Origin: Closterium sp. Naga37s-1
Taxonomy: Eukaryota > Streptophyta > Zygnematophyceae > Desmidiales > Closteriaceae
Reading direction: 5' to 3'
Assembly (NCBI GenBank): GCA_947471745.1
Contig: CANJKZ010000536.1
Span: 310,001-374,000, forward strand
Length of the DNA: 64,000 nucleotides
Part shown: positions 53,401-64,000 of the stretch, in pieces
Layout of the letters: the number at the start of each line of letters is the position of its first letter
Position numbering within the stretch: position 1 is the first letter of the stretch
Made by a program: the position numbers and the translations under genes
The notes under the pieces: generated by a model
Database searches by the model: none
Told to the model about the DNA's origin: nothing
Seen by the model: the letters and a program-made list of their open reading frames with translations, nothing else

Positions 53401-56400
53401 TCTGCACCGCACAGCCGCAGTGCCGCACCTCTGCACCGCACAGCCGCAGTGCCGCACCTCTGCACCGCACAGCCGCAGTGCCGCACCTCTGCACCGCACA
53501 GCCGCAGTGCCGCACCTCTGCACCGCACAGCCGCAGTGCCGCACCTCTGCACCGCACAGCCGCAGTGCCGCACCTCTGCACCGCACAGCCGCAGTGCCGC
53601 ACCTCTGCACCGCACAGCCGCAGTGCCGCACCTCTGCACCGCACAGCCGCAGTGCCGCACCTCTGCACCGCACAGCCGCAGTGCCGCACCTCTGCACCGC
53701 ACAGCCGCAGTGCCGCACCTCTGCACCGCACAGCCGCAGTGCCGCACCTCTGCACCGCACAGCCGCAGTGCCGCACCTCTGCACCGCACAGCCGCAGTGC
53801 CGCACCTCTGCACCGCACAGCCGCATGTTAAGCCTCCCTGTACTCTGCTCCCCTCTCCCTGCACTCTCTTTGCTCCCCTCACCATCTCCCCGAATCCCTC
53901 CCCCCTTGCTGCCTGCAGCTGCTGCTCTGGACCGTGCCTCTCCAAGCCTCTGCCTGCTGCGCCTCTTTGGCCAGCAGCACTGAGGAGCCACGCCACGTGG
54001 CACCCTCCCATAGGCTGGGTGGCCACGAGGGGTCGATCTACCGAGTGGTGTGGCAAGAGGAGAGTGACAGGGGGTGTTGGGGGGAAGATGGGGATGAAGG
54101 GGGAGAGGGCAGGAACGGAGGAGGAGGAGAGGGTGGGGAGGATTCAAGAGAGGAAGGCGCTGAGAGCTTCACACTGATCTCAGTTTCGGACGACCGCAGG
54201 CAAGCAGGGGTGTGTTCAAGCAGGGGTGTGTTCAAGCAGGGGTGTGTTCAAGCAGGGGTGTGTTCAAGCAGGGGTGTGTTGAAGCAGGGGTCACAAAACT
54301 GTGTCTCTCTGCTTCTTAACTAGCTTTTTCTTCCAAACCGCTAATCAGTGTCAGCTCGGTTGTTCTGAGGGCTTTTTCTCCTACCGCCTGCTTGTCCCCC
54401 TGCAGTGCGCGTGTGTGGCGTGTCACCATGCCTGCCAGGGCAGCGCACGCGGGCAGCTGTGAGGAGGAGCAGTCGTCACGTAGGGGGTGCGGTGCAGGCA
54501 CGGTGGAGTGCACTGCAGCGCACAGGGTGCTGTTCGGCCACGGGGCTCGCCTCTGGGATGCTCATCTCGACTCCCAGGTCATGCCCTGTCCCCTTGTCCC
54601 CTTGCCCCCTTGCCCCCTTGCCCCCCTGCCCCCCTGCCCCCCTCCCCCCCTGCCCCTTTGCCCTCTGTCTTTCCTGTCCGCTACAGCCACCCCAGTCCCC
54701 CTTCCCAGCCACCCCAGTGCACTGCAGTGCCCCCCTTCTCTGTTTCTCAGCACCCTCTCTTCCCACACCCTTCATGAGCCGGCCCACACCAACACCATTG
54801 CACCATCACGCCCATGCCCCCGCGCCCCCATGCCCCCATGCCGCCACACGCCCACGTGGCCCCCCCGCATCCTCCCCCCACGGTGGCAGGTGGCAGTGAC
54901 GGTGAGTGAGGACTGCACGGCGCGTGTGTGGGGCATTGAAGATGGCCGCCTGCTCGCACTCATCCCCGCGCACCAGTGAGCACTCATCCCCGCGCACCAG
55001 TGAGCCCTCATCCCCGCGCACCAGTGAGCCCTCATCCCCGCGCACCAGTGAGCACTCATCCAATAACAAAGGTATTCGTTGCAAGAATCAACACCCATCC
55101 ACACACACGCTTCTCTAACCATGAGCGCACACCCATTTCTCGCAAATCCACCACAATCACTTCGTTTCCTTTCTCTGTGCCGATATCTCATGCTGCCTCC
55201 CTCCCACCCTGCCCATCAACCACCCATGCGTGCATGCACGAGCAGGGGGCGGGGCATATGGCGGTGTGTGGTGCACCCCCCCACGCGCACGCTCATCACA
55301 GGGGGGGCGGACGCCGCCATCAACCTGCACGCCCTCCCCGCCCTCCCCTCCCCCCTGCCCTCCCCACACGCCCTCCCCTCCACCGTGCCCGCGGCCCTGT
55401 CATGGCACCCACCTCTGGACGCGCTGCTGCTGCGCGTCACGCCCACCGCTGCCCTCACAGGCCACAGCATCGCCCTCGCCACTGCTGCTGCCGCCGCTGG
55501 CGCTCTGACAGAGGGGGAGGCAGGGGTGGAGGGGGACACTGGTCGCAAGGATAGGTGGGTCAGCCTGACATGCCCGTGCTACTCGTTGCACCATCACATG
55601 CCCGTGCTACTCGTTGCACCATCACATGCCCGTGCTACTTGTTGCACCATCACATGCCCGTGCTACTTGTTGCACCATCACATGCCCGTGCTACTTGTTG
55701 CACCATCACATGCCTGTTCCATGCCCATCAGCTTGCCTTGTCCCCCCTCATCAACACACCCCCCCATGGTTGCTCCCTCCCTCCCACCACCGCATCCAAC
55801 TCCCCCCCTCTCGCCCCAGCAGCAAGAGCGAGTTCATCCGCTGCATGGCGCTGGCCTCGCCTCACCTGCTGCTCCTCGCCACCAACCACGGCGCGCTGCT
55901 CCTCCTCCGCCTCCCCGCCTCCCCCTCCTCCCCCTGCCCCGCCCCCATTGTCCTCCTGCCCGCCGCCCCACCGTCCCCGTCCCATGCTTCCCGCGGGCCA
56001 ATTGTGTGCCTCCACGTGGAAAGGGAGGAAGGGAGTGCAGAAGAGGAGGAGAAGGAGGAGGAGGGAAGAAAGGAATCTGGAGAAGCAGGGCAGGGGAGGG
56101 AGAGGGAGGGGCGGTGGCGGGTGGTGTGTGGGTTCGGCATGGGGCAGGCTGTGGCGCTCTCCCTCTCTCTTTGGGTCCTGGCCCCCCGCCCCATGCATGC
56201 AAGCAGGGAAGGGGATGGGGAGGGTGGAGGCCATGGGGGGAAACAAGGGGCGGAAGGTGCAGCTGAGGAAGGGGGGCAAGGGGGAGTGGCAGGGGAGGGA
56301 GGGCGGGCAAGTGAGTTGGGGGAGGTGGAGGTCCATTGGTGGAGTGAGTGGGAGGCACACCAGGCAAGGCGGCTTCTTGGAACCTTCTGGTGCCGCAGCC

Positions 56401-59400
56401 TGAGTGACAGGTGCGTGTGAGGGAACAATGGAGACATGGTGCATGGTACGTTCTCCTCACCATCCCTCTCACCATTCTTCCTCCTCACCCTCCATCCCTC
56501 CTCACCGCATCGCCCAGTGCCCACCTCCTCACCAACCATCAGGCATGTCTTCACAACGGACCCAGCGGGCGGCGTTGTTTGGTGGCACTTGGACGACACT
56601 GCACCGCCACCTGCCCCCTCCACCTGCCCTCTCGCACTTGACACTGTTCACCTGACCGGGCGGCAGCTGCCGGCCACAGCAGTTGCGAGGATCCAATCAC
56701 CGGGCGGCGCGCGGGTGGTGTGCTTGGATGCATGCCCTCACAGCAAGGTACCCGCCATCGTGCCCTCCTCTCCTCCCATGTGTCACACAATCCCCCATCT
56801 CTCGCTTTCACTTCCTCTGCTTCTCTCCCACCCACGCCGCCCCTCCCATCACCCCCTTCTTCGCCCTTTCCCACCCCCTTTCGGTCCCCCGTCCCCCCCC
56901 CCCCCCCCCTCATCACGTCCCATGTGCCGCCCGGCCGGCAGCTGCTAGCGCTGGGCGACCAGAGGGGGCACCTCTACCTCTACCGCTTCTCCTTCTCCGC
57001 CTCTGCTGCCAGCCGTCCAGTGGCGGACTGCCACGTGGCAGCAGTGCTCAAGGGGGCGCATGGCATATCTGCAGTGGCGAGTGTGACAATAGAGGGGGCA
57101 GCAGGCATGGGCGCAGCTGCAGCGTCGCTTGGCTTCACTGCCCTCATCCACACGGTGTGTGCCATGCCTGCTGTGCATTGCAATGACCATTGTGTGTGTA
57201 CGCGATTCTTGCCTATATGGCCGTTTGTGGGTTTTATTTATGCCAGATGCAACCCCACTATTGCGTGCCATTGTGTTTACGCCATCACCTCACCTCATGC
57301 ACTGCCGTTCATGCTCCCCTCCGCCCATCCGCCCATCCTCACCGCGCCAGACCGGCAGGGACGGCTGTATCTGCACCTTTGCCCTGCGCTCCCCACGCCC
57401 CTCCCGTGCCAGCACGTCAGCTGCGAATGGGGAACCTGTGGGACACACGGGCACAGGTCTCGTGCGTGGGAATGAAGGAACTGTGGGGCATACAGGCACG
57501 GCACAGTTGCTTGGCAGTGAGGGGGGTGGCGTGCAGCAGGCGGGGGGCGAGACGGGCATGCAGGAAAGGGGGGGGCAGCAGGGTGGAGTGGTGTGTGTGG
57601 GCGTGCAGCGAGCTGGGGAGGTGGGCATGGTAGAGTGCGTGGTGCGGGTGAGGGCGGGGCAAGGAGGGCGCACAGGAAGGGTGGCGGTGGGGTTTGCAGC
57701 AGCGGACTTTGTGGTGTGGAGTGTGGACGAGCAGGCAGAGGTGCGTGGGGCTCCTTTGACCCAAGGCCGGATCTGCGAACCCTTCCCAACCACCCCTGCT
57801 CCGAACCAAACCTTTCATTTCTTTCTCTTCCACCCCATCTTGGATATCCCACACTACAGCCCTCCCACCCACTTCTATATCCCACCCTATGGCACTCCCA
57901 CCCCGCGGTCAGATGGCGCGCATAGCGTGTGGGGGATGGCGCCGCCCGCACGCCTTCCTCATCGATGCCCACTGCATGGGGTCCTTCGCCTTCGCCTTCC
58001 TCAAGGTGCCGCCATGCCCTTCCCTGCCACGCCACGCCACGTGATGCCCTGCCCTGCCATGGCCATGGGTTGGTCTGTAGTGGTGCATGGGTTGCGCCTT
58101 AGTGTCACACTGCAGCACAGCAACGTCTGCTACCACATCCTGCCTCTCACCCCTCATTGCCCTTCTTGCCCCATGCCCCAATGTCCCCATGCCCCATCCC
58201 CCCGTTCTCCTTCCACCCATGCCCCCATGCCCCCATGCCCCCATGCTCCCATGCCCCATGCCCCCATGCCCCATGCCCCATGCCCCATGCCCCCATGCCC
58301 CCATGCCCCCATGCCCCCATGCCCCATGCCCCATGCCCCATGCCCCATGCCCCATGCCCCATGCCCCATGCCCCCATGCCCCATCCGCCCATTCCCCATG
58401 CCCCATGCCCCCATGCCCCATCCGCCCATGCCCCATGCCCCATGCCCCATGACCCATCCGCCCATGCCCCCATCTCCATTCTCCCATACCCCCATGCCCC
58501 ACACCCACCAGGGCAACCATGTGCACATCCACCGCACCTCACCTGCCGCCACACACTCCGCCCTGCCCTCCCCGCACACGCCTCCCACCCTGCCCCCTTC
58601 CTCTCTGCATCCCACCTTCCACGGTCGTGAGCTGCACTCGCTCGCCCTCCTGCCTCTGCCTCCGCTCCCCTCGCCCCATACCCGCACCCCTTCCTCCCCC
58701 TGCGCCTCAACTTCACCCCCCTCCCGGCCCTGCTCCTCTCTGCTGCTCTCTGCGGCTGAGGATGGCTGCCTGCGCGCCTCCATGTGAGTGATGCACTTTT
58801 GAGGCTTCTCAAAGAAGGGGGCATGGAGTCACATAGGTAACGTGGGCGCGCAGTGGGAGCGGACTGGGTTGCAATCTCGCTGCACCTGTCTTCGGGAATT
58901 GCAAGCTCCGTCTCTTTTTCTGCATGCCTCTTGTTCGGAATTCCTGACTAGCACACTCCACCTCCCTAGCCCCACCCCCCCCTCACACGTCCCCCTGTGC
59001 CACCCACGCAGGTACGACCCTGCAGATGAGGGGAGCGGAGGGGGGCTGGAGGGCAGTGAGCGGGTGGGAGAGCACGTGGGGGGCAGCGCCATCAGAGCCA
59101 TTGCCACGTGCGCTGCAGAGGGCAGCAGCACCTGTGATGGGGGTGGTGGTGGTGGTGGGGATTGTGCCCCCTCGTCATGGCTTGTGTTCACGGCTGGAGC
59201 GCGCGAGGTGCTCATGTGCTGGCTGCTGCTCTGCCCAGACCCGCCCCCTCTGCCTGCGGCCCCATGCCATGGCCCTGTCCGTCCTTCCACACACACGGGG
59301 CAGCAGAGAGGGCAAGAGGAGGTGAAGACGGAGGGGGAGCAGCAGACGGTTGGGAGGGAGGAGGTGGGAAGCAGAGCCGAGGGATGGGAAAATGTGTTTC

Positions 59401-61892
59401 TGAAAGGAGCGCAAAGGAGCAAGGCCGAAGGGGGGGGTGGAGCACAGGCAAGAAGGGGGGAAGGAGGAACGGATGGGCGGCAAGTTTTGTCGTTTTGGTT
59501 GAGCACACACCGGCCAGATAAAAAGCGAGTGGTGCCATGTGGTGGTGGCAGCAGTGGCAGCAGCAGCATGGAGGACGATGTGCGGTACCTGAGCGTAACC
59601 GCGTTCTCATTCGGCAGCTTCTCCCAACGGTGGGTCCTCTCAACTCAAGCCCGTGCATGCACTCACGGGTACTCACCCCATGCTGCTTTGCCTGCCACTC
59701 CTCTTCCTCGTGCCACCACTGCTGGGCCTTCAAGCCTGTCACCCTCCCTCTGTCAACCCCCCCACCCCACTCCCCACCCCCCCTCCACTCTCCCCCCTCT
59801 TCCTTGTCCCCATCCCTGCCCGCCACCCTACCCATCCCAGCTCGCTGGTGGCGGTGGTGGTAGCGGCGACATCAGACGCGCAGCTGCACCTGCTGGCATT
59901 CCACGCGCCCTCCCTCTCCTGGCACCGCCTCGCCGCCCTCCACCACCACACCTGCCCCGTCCTCTCCCTGCACCACCTCCTCCTCCCCTCCCCCCCTGCC
60001 CACACTACCACCTCCCCCTCGCCTGCTGCCCCCACCACTGACCCCTCGTCCTCGTTGCCCGCTCTCCCGCGCTGCCTCATCACCAGCGGTGCCACGGACG
60101 GCACTGTTGTGCTCTGGGATGTCACCGCCCCTGTCACCCAATTCCTGCACGCCACGTGGCATGCTGCCTCGCATCTTCCCCCACTCTTCCCCTCATCATT
60201 ATCAACACCAACAGCATCAGCAGGTGCAGCAGGGGGCAGTAGATTGGGGGCAGTGCGGCCGGTGAGTGGGCGGGGCAGTGAGGGGGGGCAGCGCAGGAGG
60301 AATGCACGCTGGCACTTGCAGGGTGGGGGGAAGGGGCACAGGCAGGGACAAGGGCAGGGGCAGGGACAAGGGGGAGAGAGGTCTGGTGGCAGCGAGGTTG
60401 GGGAACAACATGAGCGGGAGGAGGAGCGGCAGATGGGGGTGCGAAAGGCGGGAGGGGAGGAGGCAGAGCGAGAAGGCGAGGGACGGAGCGATGTTGGTTC
60501 TGAACAGAAGGCTGTTGGGACAGTGGGGGGCGGGGGAGATCAGGGAGGGGCAGGTGATGGGGAGGAGAGAGGGGAGGGGGAGGAAGGTTCAGAAGGTACG
60601 GGAGGTGAGGAGAAGCAGCAAGGGCGAGCAGAGGCGCAGGGGTGGGCGGGTGTGGACGTGGGTCCCCTGTGTGTGGTGAGGGGCGCCCACCAGTCGGGTG
60701 TCAACTGCATTGCCGCTGCTGCCACCGCCACGGCAGGGAGGGGCCACTGGCAGGGCCAAGACACGCGAGCGGATGGGGGGAATGGGGGGAATGGGGGGAA
60801 TGGGGGGGATGGGGTCGATGGGGTGGAAGACGGCGCGGTGAGGGGCGTGGGGGCGGCGCATGTGGTGGTGGTGAGTGGCGGGGACGACGAGGCGGTGCAT
60901 GCTGTGGTGCTGCTCCTGGACTGCATGGACGCCGAGCACAGCGCGCACACAGCACGTTCCGAGGGGCTGCGCGCAGAGGAGGGGGGGGAGGGGGGAAGGG
61001 ACGAGGGAGGGAGGGGAATGGTGGCTCGAGTGGTGGCGCGGACATGTGAACCCAATGCTCACTCCGCTGCTGTCAAAGGTAACACCACTCGTGCCCATCA
61101 CGTTGTTGCTGTCAGTGAGCCATGTGGCATCCTCTTTGCCAACCAGCAGTTTCAACCAGCAGGTTTGGCATCAGCAACCGTTTCAACCTCTTGTCCCGAT
61201 CCCTTACCCCTGCTCCTCCACACCATGGCATGCCTCGCCATGCCACACCATGCCACCCCACACCACCCCGCGCCATGCCACCCCACACCACCCCGTGCCA
61301 TGCCACCCCCCACCACCCCGTGCCATGCCACCCCACGGCAGGCATCTGGACGGATGGGCAGGCGGTGCTGTCTGTGGGGCTGGACCAGCGCCTGCGCTGC
61401 TGGTCCCTCTCCTCCAATCACCACGCGCCACGTGGCAAGGCAGGCGGTGCCGAGGCAGCTGCAGAAGGGAGATGCAGCGAGGAGGGGCAGAGGGGCGAGA
61501 GGGGGTGTGCAGGAGAGGAGGGAGGGGAGGGCGTGGAGGGGAGCAGGTGGGATGCGGGGAAGGTGGCGTGTGGGGCGGGGCAGGCAGGGGCGGGTGTGGA
61601 TGGGATAGGGGAGGGTGGGATGCGGTTGGAGGGCAGGGGGCGGTGTGTGGTGGATGTGCCCGAGGCAGAGGGGCTGGCAGTGATGGGTCAAGGCAAGGGC
61701 AGGTGAGTGGCTCATGGTGTACGGGGAACCTGTCTTCTTGTTGCACACATGCATAACACGCCAAGGGATTGCGAGTTAGACCAAGGATTCGTGCCCTTGT
61801 GTTTGAATCCAACGCGTGTGTGCTTCAGGTACCTGGCAGCGGTGTGTGGCCGAGGCATGCAACTCATTCACTGCACCGAGTCGGCGCCTTGA
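44487..61892 (+). CDS. WDR6: WDR6-like WD40-repeat protein
   Basis: Related to human WDR6 and yeast Trm734 (Rtt10), partners of the tRNA 2'-O-methyltransferase Trm7/FTSJ1 for wobble position 34; plants have one such protein. Eighteen phase-consistent exons, about 1966 residues: 44487-44832, 45229-45665, 45898-46036, 46450-46535, 53919-54199, 54406-54577, 54890-54975, 55246-55554, 55820-56410, 56543-56747, 56942-57154, 57351-57740, 57913-58005, 58512-58783, 59012-59629, 59841-61078, 61342-61702, 61829-61892. Conserved blocks are AAYVGDVSALALLPW, FDGVRIHGI, LGGHEGSIYRVVW, LISVSDDRSARVW, QGRGIWRCVVHP, LLALGDQRGHLYLY, CGGWRRPHAFLI, CLITSGATDGTVVLWD, GVNCIA, GIWTDGQAVLSVGLDQRLRCW. It is longer than the Arabidopsis homologue (about 1300) through low-complexity inserts. 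Introns 3 and 5 use GC donors. Intron 4 is 7.4 kb and almost all satellite. Confidence 0.9.
44727..44796 (+). repeat. 18-bp coding repeat in WDR6 exon 1
   Basis: Four copies of a GCGGGCGCCGATAA(A/G)T.. unit in frame encode a CAGADK-type hexapeptide (CAGADKCAGADKFAGADK). They interrupt the first WD40 blade between ALALLPW and ALVLA. Confidence 0.8.
46314..46371 (+). repeat. Echo of WDR6 exon 4 (5' half with acceptor)
   Basis: Encodes the same DRSLLYAMRLHWHAP as the real exon 4 (46450-46535), with the same CGTCAG/CATCAG acceptor. It diverges before the LATLHVAAGTIFNQ half. The copies are 125 bases apart. Confidence 0.9.
46553..53825. repeat. 29-bp minisatellite, about 251 copies, in WDR6 intron 4
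   Basis: A head-to-tail array of a 29-bp unit beginning CACCTCTGCACC fills nearly the whole 7.4-kb intron between exons 4 and 5. The unit is about 72 percent GC with C twice as frequent as G on the plus strand, and has three CpGs. Register is kept over the full 7273 bases (lines exactly 1740 bases apart, 60 units, are identical) and I saw no variant unit. There is no stop codon in any of the six frames. Because 29 is not a multiple of three, every frame stays open with an 87-nt/29-residue period, giving meaningless frames of about 2500 codons on both strands. Confidence 0.97.
54205..54292 (+). repeat. 16-bp minisatellite in WDR6 intron 5
   Basis: About five copies of CAAGCAGGGGTGTGTT just after the GC donor of exon 5, whose own sequence GGCAAGCAGGGGTG seeds the array. 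Confidence 0.85.
54955..55055 (+). repeat. 24-bp tandem echoes of the WDR6 exon 7 end and donor
   Basis: The exon 7 terminus ATCCCCGCGCACCA|GTGAGC is present in four tandem copies at 24-bp spacing. Any of the four donors would keep the frame (24 is divisible by three) provided the intervening TGA in GTGAGC is not read in frame. Confidence 0.85.
55566..55715 (+). repeat. 28-bp minisatellite in WDR6 intron 8
   Basis: About five copies of a unit beginning TGCCCGTGCTACTCGTTGCA. Two early copies have CTCGTT and the later ones CTTGTT. Confidence 0.85.
58190..58500 (+). repeat. (CCATGCCC)n array in WDR6 intron 13
   Basis: Irregular array of 7-mer (CCATGCC) and 8-mer (CCATGCCC) units with interspersed ATCCGCC variants, reaching to within a few bases of the exon 14 acceptor. 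Confidence 0.9.
61230..61338 (+). repeat. CCATGCCACCCCACACCACC array before WDR6 exon 17
   Basis: A short array of a roughly 25-bp unit in intron 16 leads directly to the exon 17 acceptor (CACGGCAG|GCATCTGG). Confidence 0.8.
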
Positions 61893-62123
61893 CTTGACAA
61901 GTGCAAATGCACTCGCTGTTGCTCAACCAGTGTAGCATGCCTTTAGGACGATCGTCCATTATGAGAACGTTCATCATTTCCTGTTGTGAGCTCATCAGCT
62001 TAGTGAACCTTTCTCACATGATCGCATCCAGCAGAAGTTTTTAGCACCATAGGTTAAGGTTAGACACTATGGCAGCATACCATACATCTAATACATTGTG
62101 CCGCTGCACCCCATGCTGTGAAC

Positions 62124-63575
62124 CTAGCCATCCTGCATGGACGCCTCTCCTCCACTGCCCACGGCCTGCCGCACAGCCTCTTTGATCTGCTGAGCCAGGC
62201 GGCGGTGCCCCTCCTCCCGCAGCGCTGCCCGGTACTTCTTATCCACAAAGATCCTCTTGCCGTCCACCCCAGGGCAGGGGAAGTACCACAGCCGCACGGT
62301 GTACCCACACGCGTGCGCCACGGCGGGGTCTGCTTCTTTAATGCGGTGGTCCCGCCCCACCTCCCTGTGGCACCCGCACTGCCCCGTATCCACCTGCAAC
62401 GCCTCCTGCAGCCGCCGCCGCTGCTGCACTGCCCCGTCCCCCACACCTCTCGTTTGCTGCTGCAGCACCCCCTTGCCCTGCACGGGCAGCTCAGCTCCCT
62501 CCCCTGCCGCACCCTCCCCTGCCACACAGTCCTGTGTGCTCGAGTTACTGAAGCTGCTGCCTGCACGGCACTCCACATTCAGCAAGCGCCGACCTCGCTC
62601 CTGTTCTTGCTGCCGCCCTTCCTTCTCCTCCTTGCGCTCCTCCCTCCGCCTCTTCAGCTCCTCCTGCTTCTGCCGCCGCCGCTGCTCCATCTGCTGGCGG
62701 CGGCGCTGTGTGTGCTCCTCCTCAAAGCGCCCTGTGCCGCACACGCGGTCGATCAGCTCCAGCTTGTTGTCTCGCCCGTACGCCATGCCTGCCGGACATG
62801 GGTATGAGGCATGGGCATATGGAACATGGGAGATGAGGCGCACACACGCGGTCGATCAGCTCCAGCTTGTTGTCTCGCCCGTATGCCATGCCTGCCATGC
62901 ACAGGTGCGTACGGCAGGGGCGCAGGGGCAGGGCACGGGGGCATGGGGCATGGGTCATGAGCATGGAGCACGGGGCATGGGGCTGCTCGCATGGCGTGCA
63001 AGAGCGGTGGGTGCTCACCCTCGGTGTAGCGGTGAGGCGAGTCGTTGCGGAAGGCGACTTGGCTCTCCCACATCTGCGGGGCGAAGCGCTGCAGCCCGTG
63101 GAAGCGCGTGCGTGATGCCAGCCAGCGCGGCGACTGCTCCTCGTGCACCCGGTACATGGGCACCTGGGGGGACAGGGGCAAGGGGGCAGGGGACAGGGCG
63201 CAGGGGAGCGGGGAGCAGCACAAGGACGGAATGTGAATGAGGTGCCGCATAGGGCACGCGCCAGCACATGTTACACGACAAACACGGGAGCACAGGTGTC
63301 ACGGGGAGCGGCGGCGTAGCGAACCCTGGTTGATAAAAAGGAAAGGTGCAGCACATGTTACACAACAAATTCCCATGCGCACACCGTCTCACACCACACC
63401 CCACCACACTCAGCCGCACCTTAAAGAGCTTCAGCCCGGCCTTCTCATGCCTGAGGGCGGCGCGGCGGATGAGGTCCCAGGCGTGCGCGGTGATGAACTG
63501 GTTGCCGTCGAACGCCAGCACCCACCGCGCCCCTGCTGCCCTGCCGTGCTCCAATATGAAGTTGCGCGCCTCGTT
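62124..63575 (-). CDS. 3' part of an unrecognised gene (FDGN-motif protein with basic C-terminal coiled coil)
   Basis: Three phase-consistent exons: 63420-63575 (start uncertain), 63019-63163, 62124-62788. The first encodes RNFILEHGRAAGARWVLAFD then GNQFITAHAWDLIRRAA; the second VPMYRVHEEQSPRWL and RFAPQMWESQVAFRND; the third MAYGRDNKLELIDRVC, then a long Arg/Glu-rich helix (RRRQQMEQRRRQKQEELKRR) and a soluble-looking C-terminus (TVRLWYFPCPGVDGKRIFVD). I do not recognise the family. The FDGN, VPMYR and YGR..KLELI blocks feel like a conserved enzyme-like domain, but I will not name a function. The 5' end lies outside the window or beyond the repeats at its right edge. It is convergent with WDR6, 231 bases away. 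Confidence 0.65.
62843..62893 (-). repeat. Echo of the last exon of the terminal gene
   Basis: Encodes MAYGRDNKLELIDRVC identically, including the GGCAG|GCATGGC acceptor (real copy 62740-62788). The echo then runs into intron sequence. The two copies are about 103 bases apart. Confidence 0.9.
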
Positions 63576-63629
63576 CTGCGCTGCTCTGCCCCCCATGCCA
63601 CGCCATGCCATGCCATGCCCATCAGATGC

Positions 63630-63750
63630 CCGCACGCCACACATGCCCCACATGCACCACATGCCACACATGCCCCACATGCACCACATGCCACCCATGC
63701 CCCACATGCACCACATGCCACCCATGCCCCACATGCACCACATGCAATGC
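63630..63750. repeat. CCACATGCACCACATGCC minisatellite
   Basis: Four to five copies of a roughly 27-bp unit with alternating CACA/CCCA variants, upstream (on the minus strand) of the first visible exon of the terminal gene. Confidence 0.85.
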
Positions 63751-63837
63751 CCACATGGCCATGCACGCATGAGCCATGGCATGCATACACATCAACCGCA
63801 CAATGTGTGCAGCAAGCAGAGCACAATGTGCAGCTCG

Positions 63838-64000
63838 CACAGATGACAGCAGGGAAGAAAGGCACAGATGACAGCAGGGAAGAAAGGCACAGATGACAGC
63901 AGGGAAGAAAGGCACAGATGACAGCAGGGAAGAAAGGCACAGATGACAGCAGGGAAGAAAGGCACAGATGACAGCAGGGAAGAAAGGCACAGATGACAGC
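63838..64000. repeat. 25-bp minisatellite running off the window
   Basis: About 6.5 perfect copies of a unit beginning ACAGATGACAGCAGGGAAGA followed by AAGGC. The array reaches the last base of the window, so its full length is unknown. Confidence 0.95.

Noticed and set aside
46553-53825. CRISPR-like array
   Set aside because: The repeats are directly contiguous with no unique spacers, and the locus is an intron of a eukaryotic gene.
46079-54177. Giant open frames of about 2500-2650 codons on both strands
   Set aside because: They are products of the stop-free 29-bp satellite in WDR6 intron 4. All frames are open with the same 29-residue period, and the true exons on either side splice around the array.
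63237-63896. Plus-strand gene at the right edge
   Set aside because: Antisense to the terminal gene's exon and then runs through minisatellite (HAPHATHAPHA-type repeats).

Overview
This is nuclear DNA from a photosynthetic eukaryote, almost certainly a green plant or streptophyte alga. Every gene is split by spliceosomal introns. The gene set includes chlorophyllide a oxygenase (chlorophyll b synthesis), a plant-type methionine gamma-lyase, a RIN2/RIN3-type RING-CUE ubiquitin ligase, a plant ALWAYS EARLY/LIN9 protein and a two-domain plant PI-PLC. The very GC-rich, repeat-laden introns and the low-complexity protein inserts would suit a charophyte such as a zygnematophyte, but I cannot fix the genus from sequence alone.

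Layout: PI-PLC (+, 1063-7408); eIF5-mimic protein BZW/5MP (-, 7785-9815); replication factor C subunit 1 (-, 10210-16278); methionine gamma-lyase (+, 17407-20043); RIN2/3-like membrane E3 ligase (-, 20889-26343); ALY/LIN9 (-, 27545-38774); a gene that reads as a fusion of a plastid DUF1818-like protein with chlorophyllide a oxygenase (-, 39474-43468); a WDR6-like WD40 protein (+, 44487-61892); and the 3' part of an unrecognised gene (-, 62124 to beyond the upstream exons near 63575). These are unrelated housekeeping genes (lipid signalling, translation, DNA replication, sulfur amino-acid metabolism, ERAD-like ubiquitination, cell-cycle transcription, pigment synthesis, tRNA modification). They do not form one pathway. 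For PLC, BZW, RFC1, MGL, ALY, CAO and WDR6, I checked that splice phases add up from start codon to stop codon.

Two kinds of neighbourhood alternate. BZW, RFC1 and the DUF1818-CAO gene have compact, AT-richer introns and clean exons. PLC, MGL, RIN, ALY, WDR6 and the last gene have GC-rich introns full of minisatellites. Beside many exons in this second group lie partial tandem copies of the exon itself, here called exon echoes. The most extreme repeat is a 29-bp minisatellite of about 251 copies filling one 7.4-kb WDR6 intron. The unit is open in all six frames, so it produces spurious giant open frames on both strands.

The observations most worth pursuing are the DUF1818-CAO fusion, the exon-echo pattern across six genes, the near-perfect 7.3-kb satellite, and four GC-AG introns that are required to keep reading frames.
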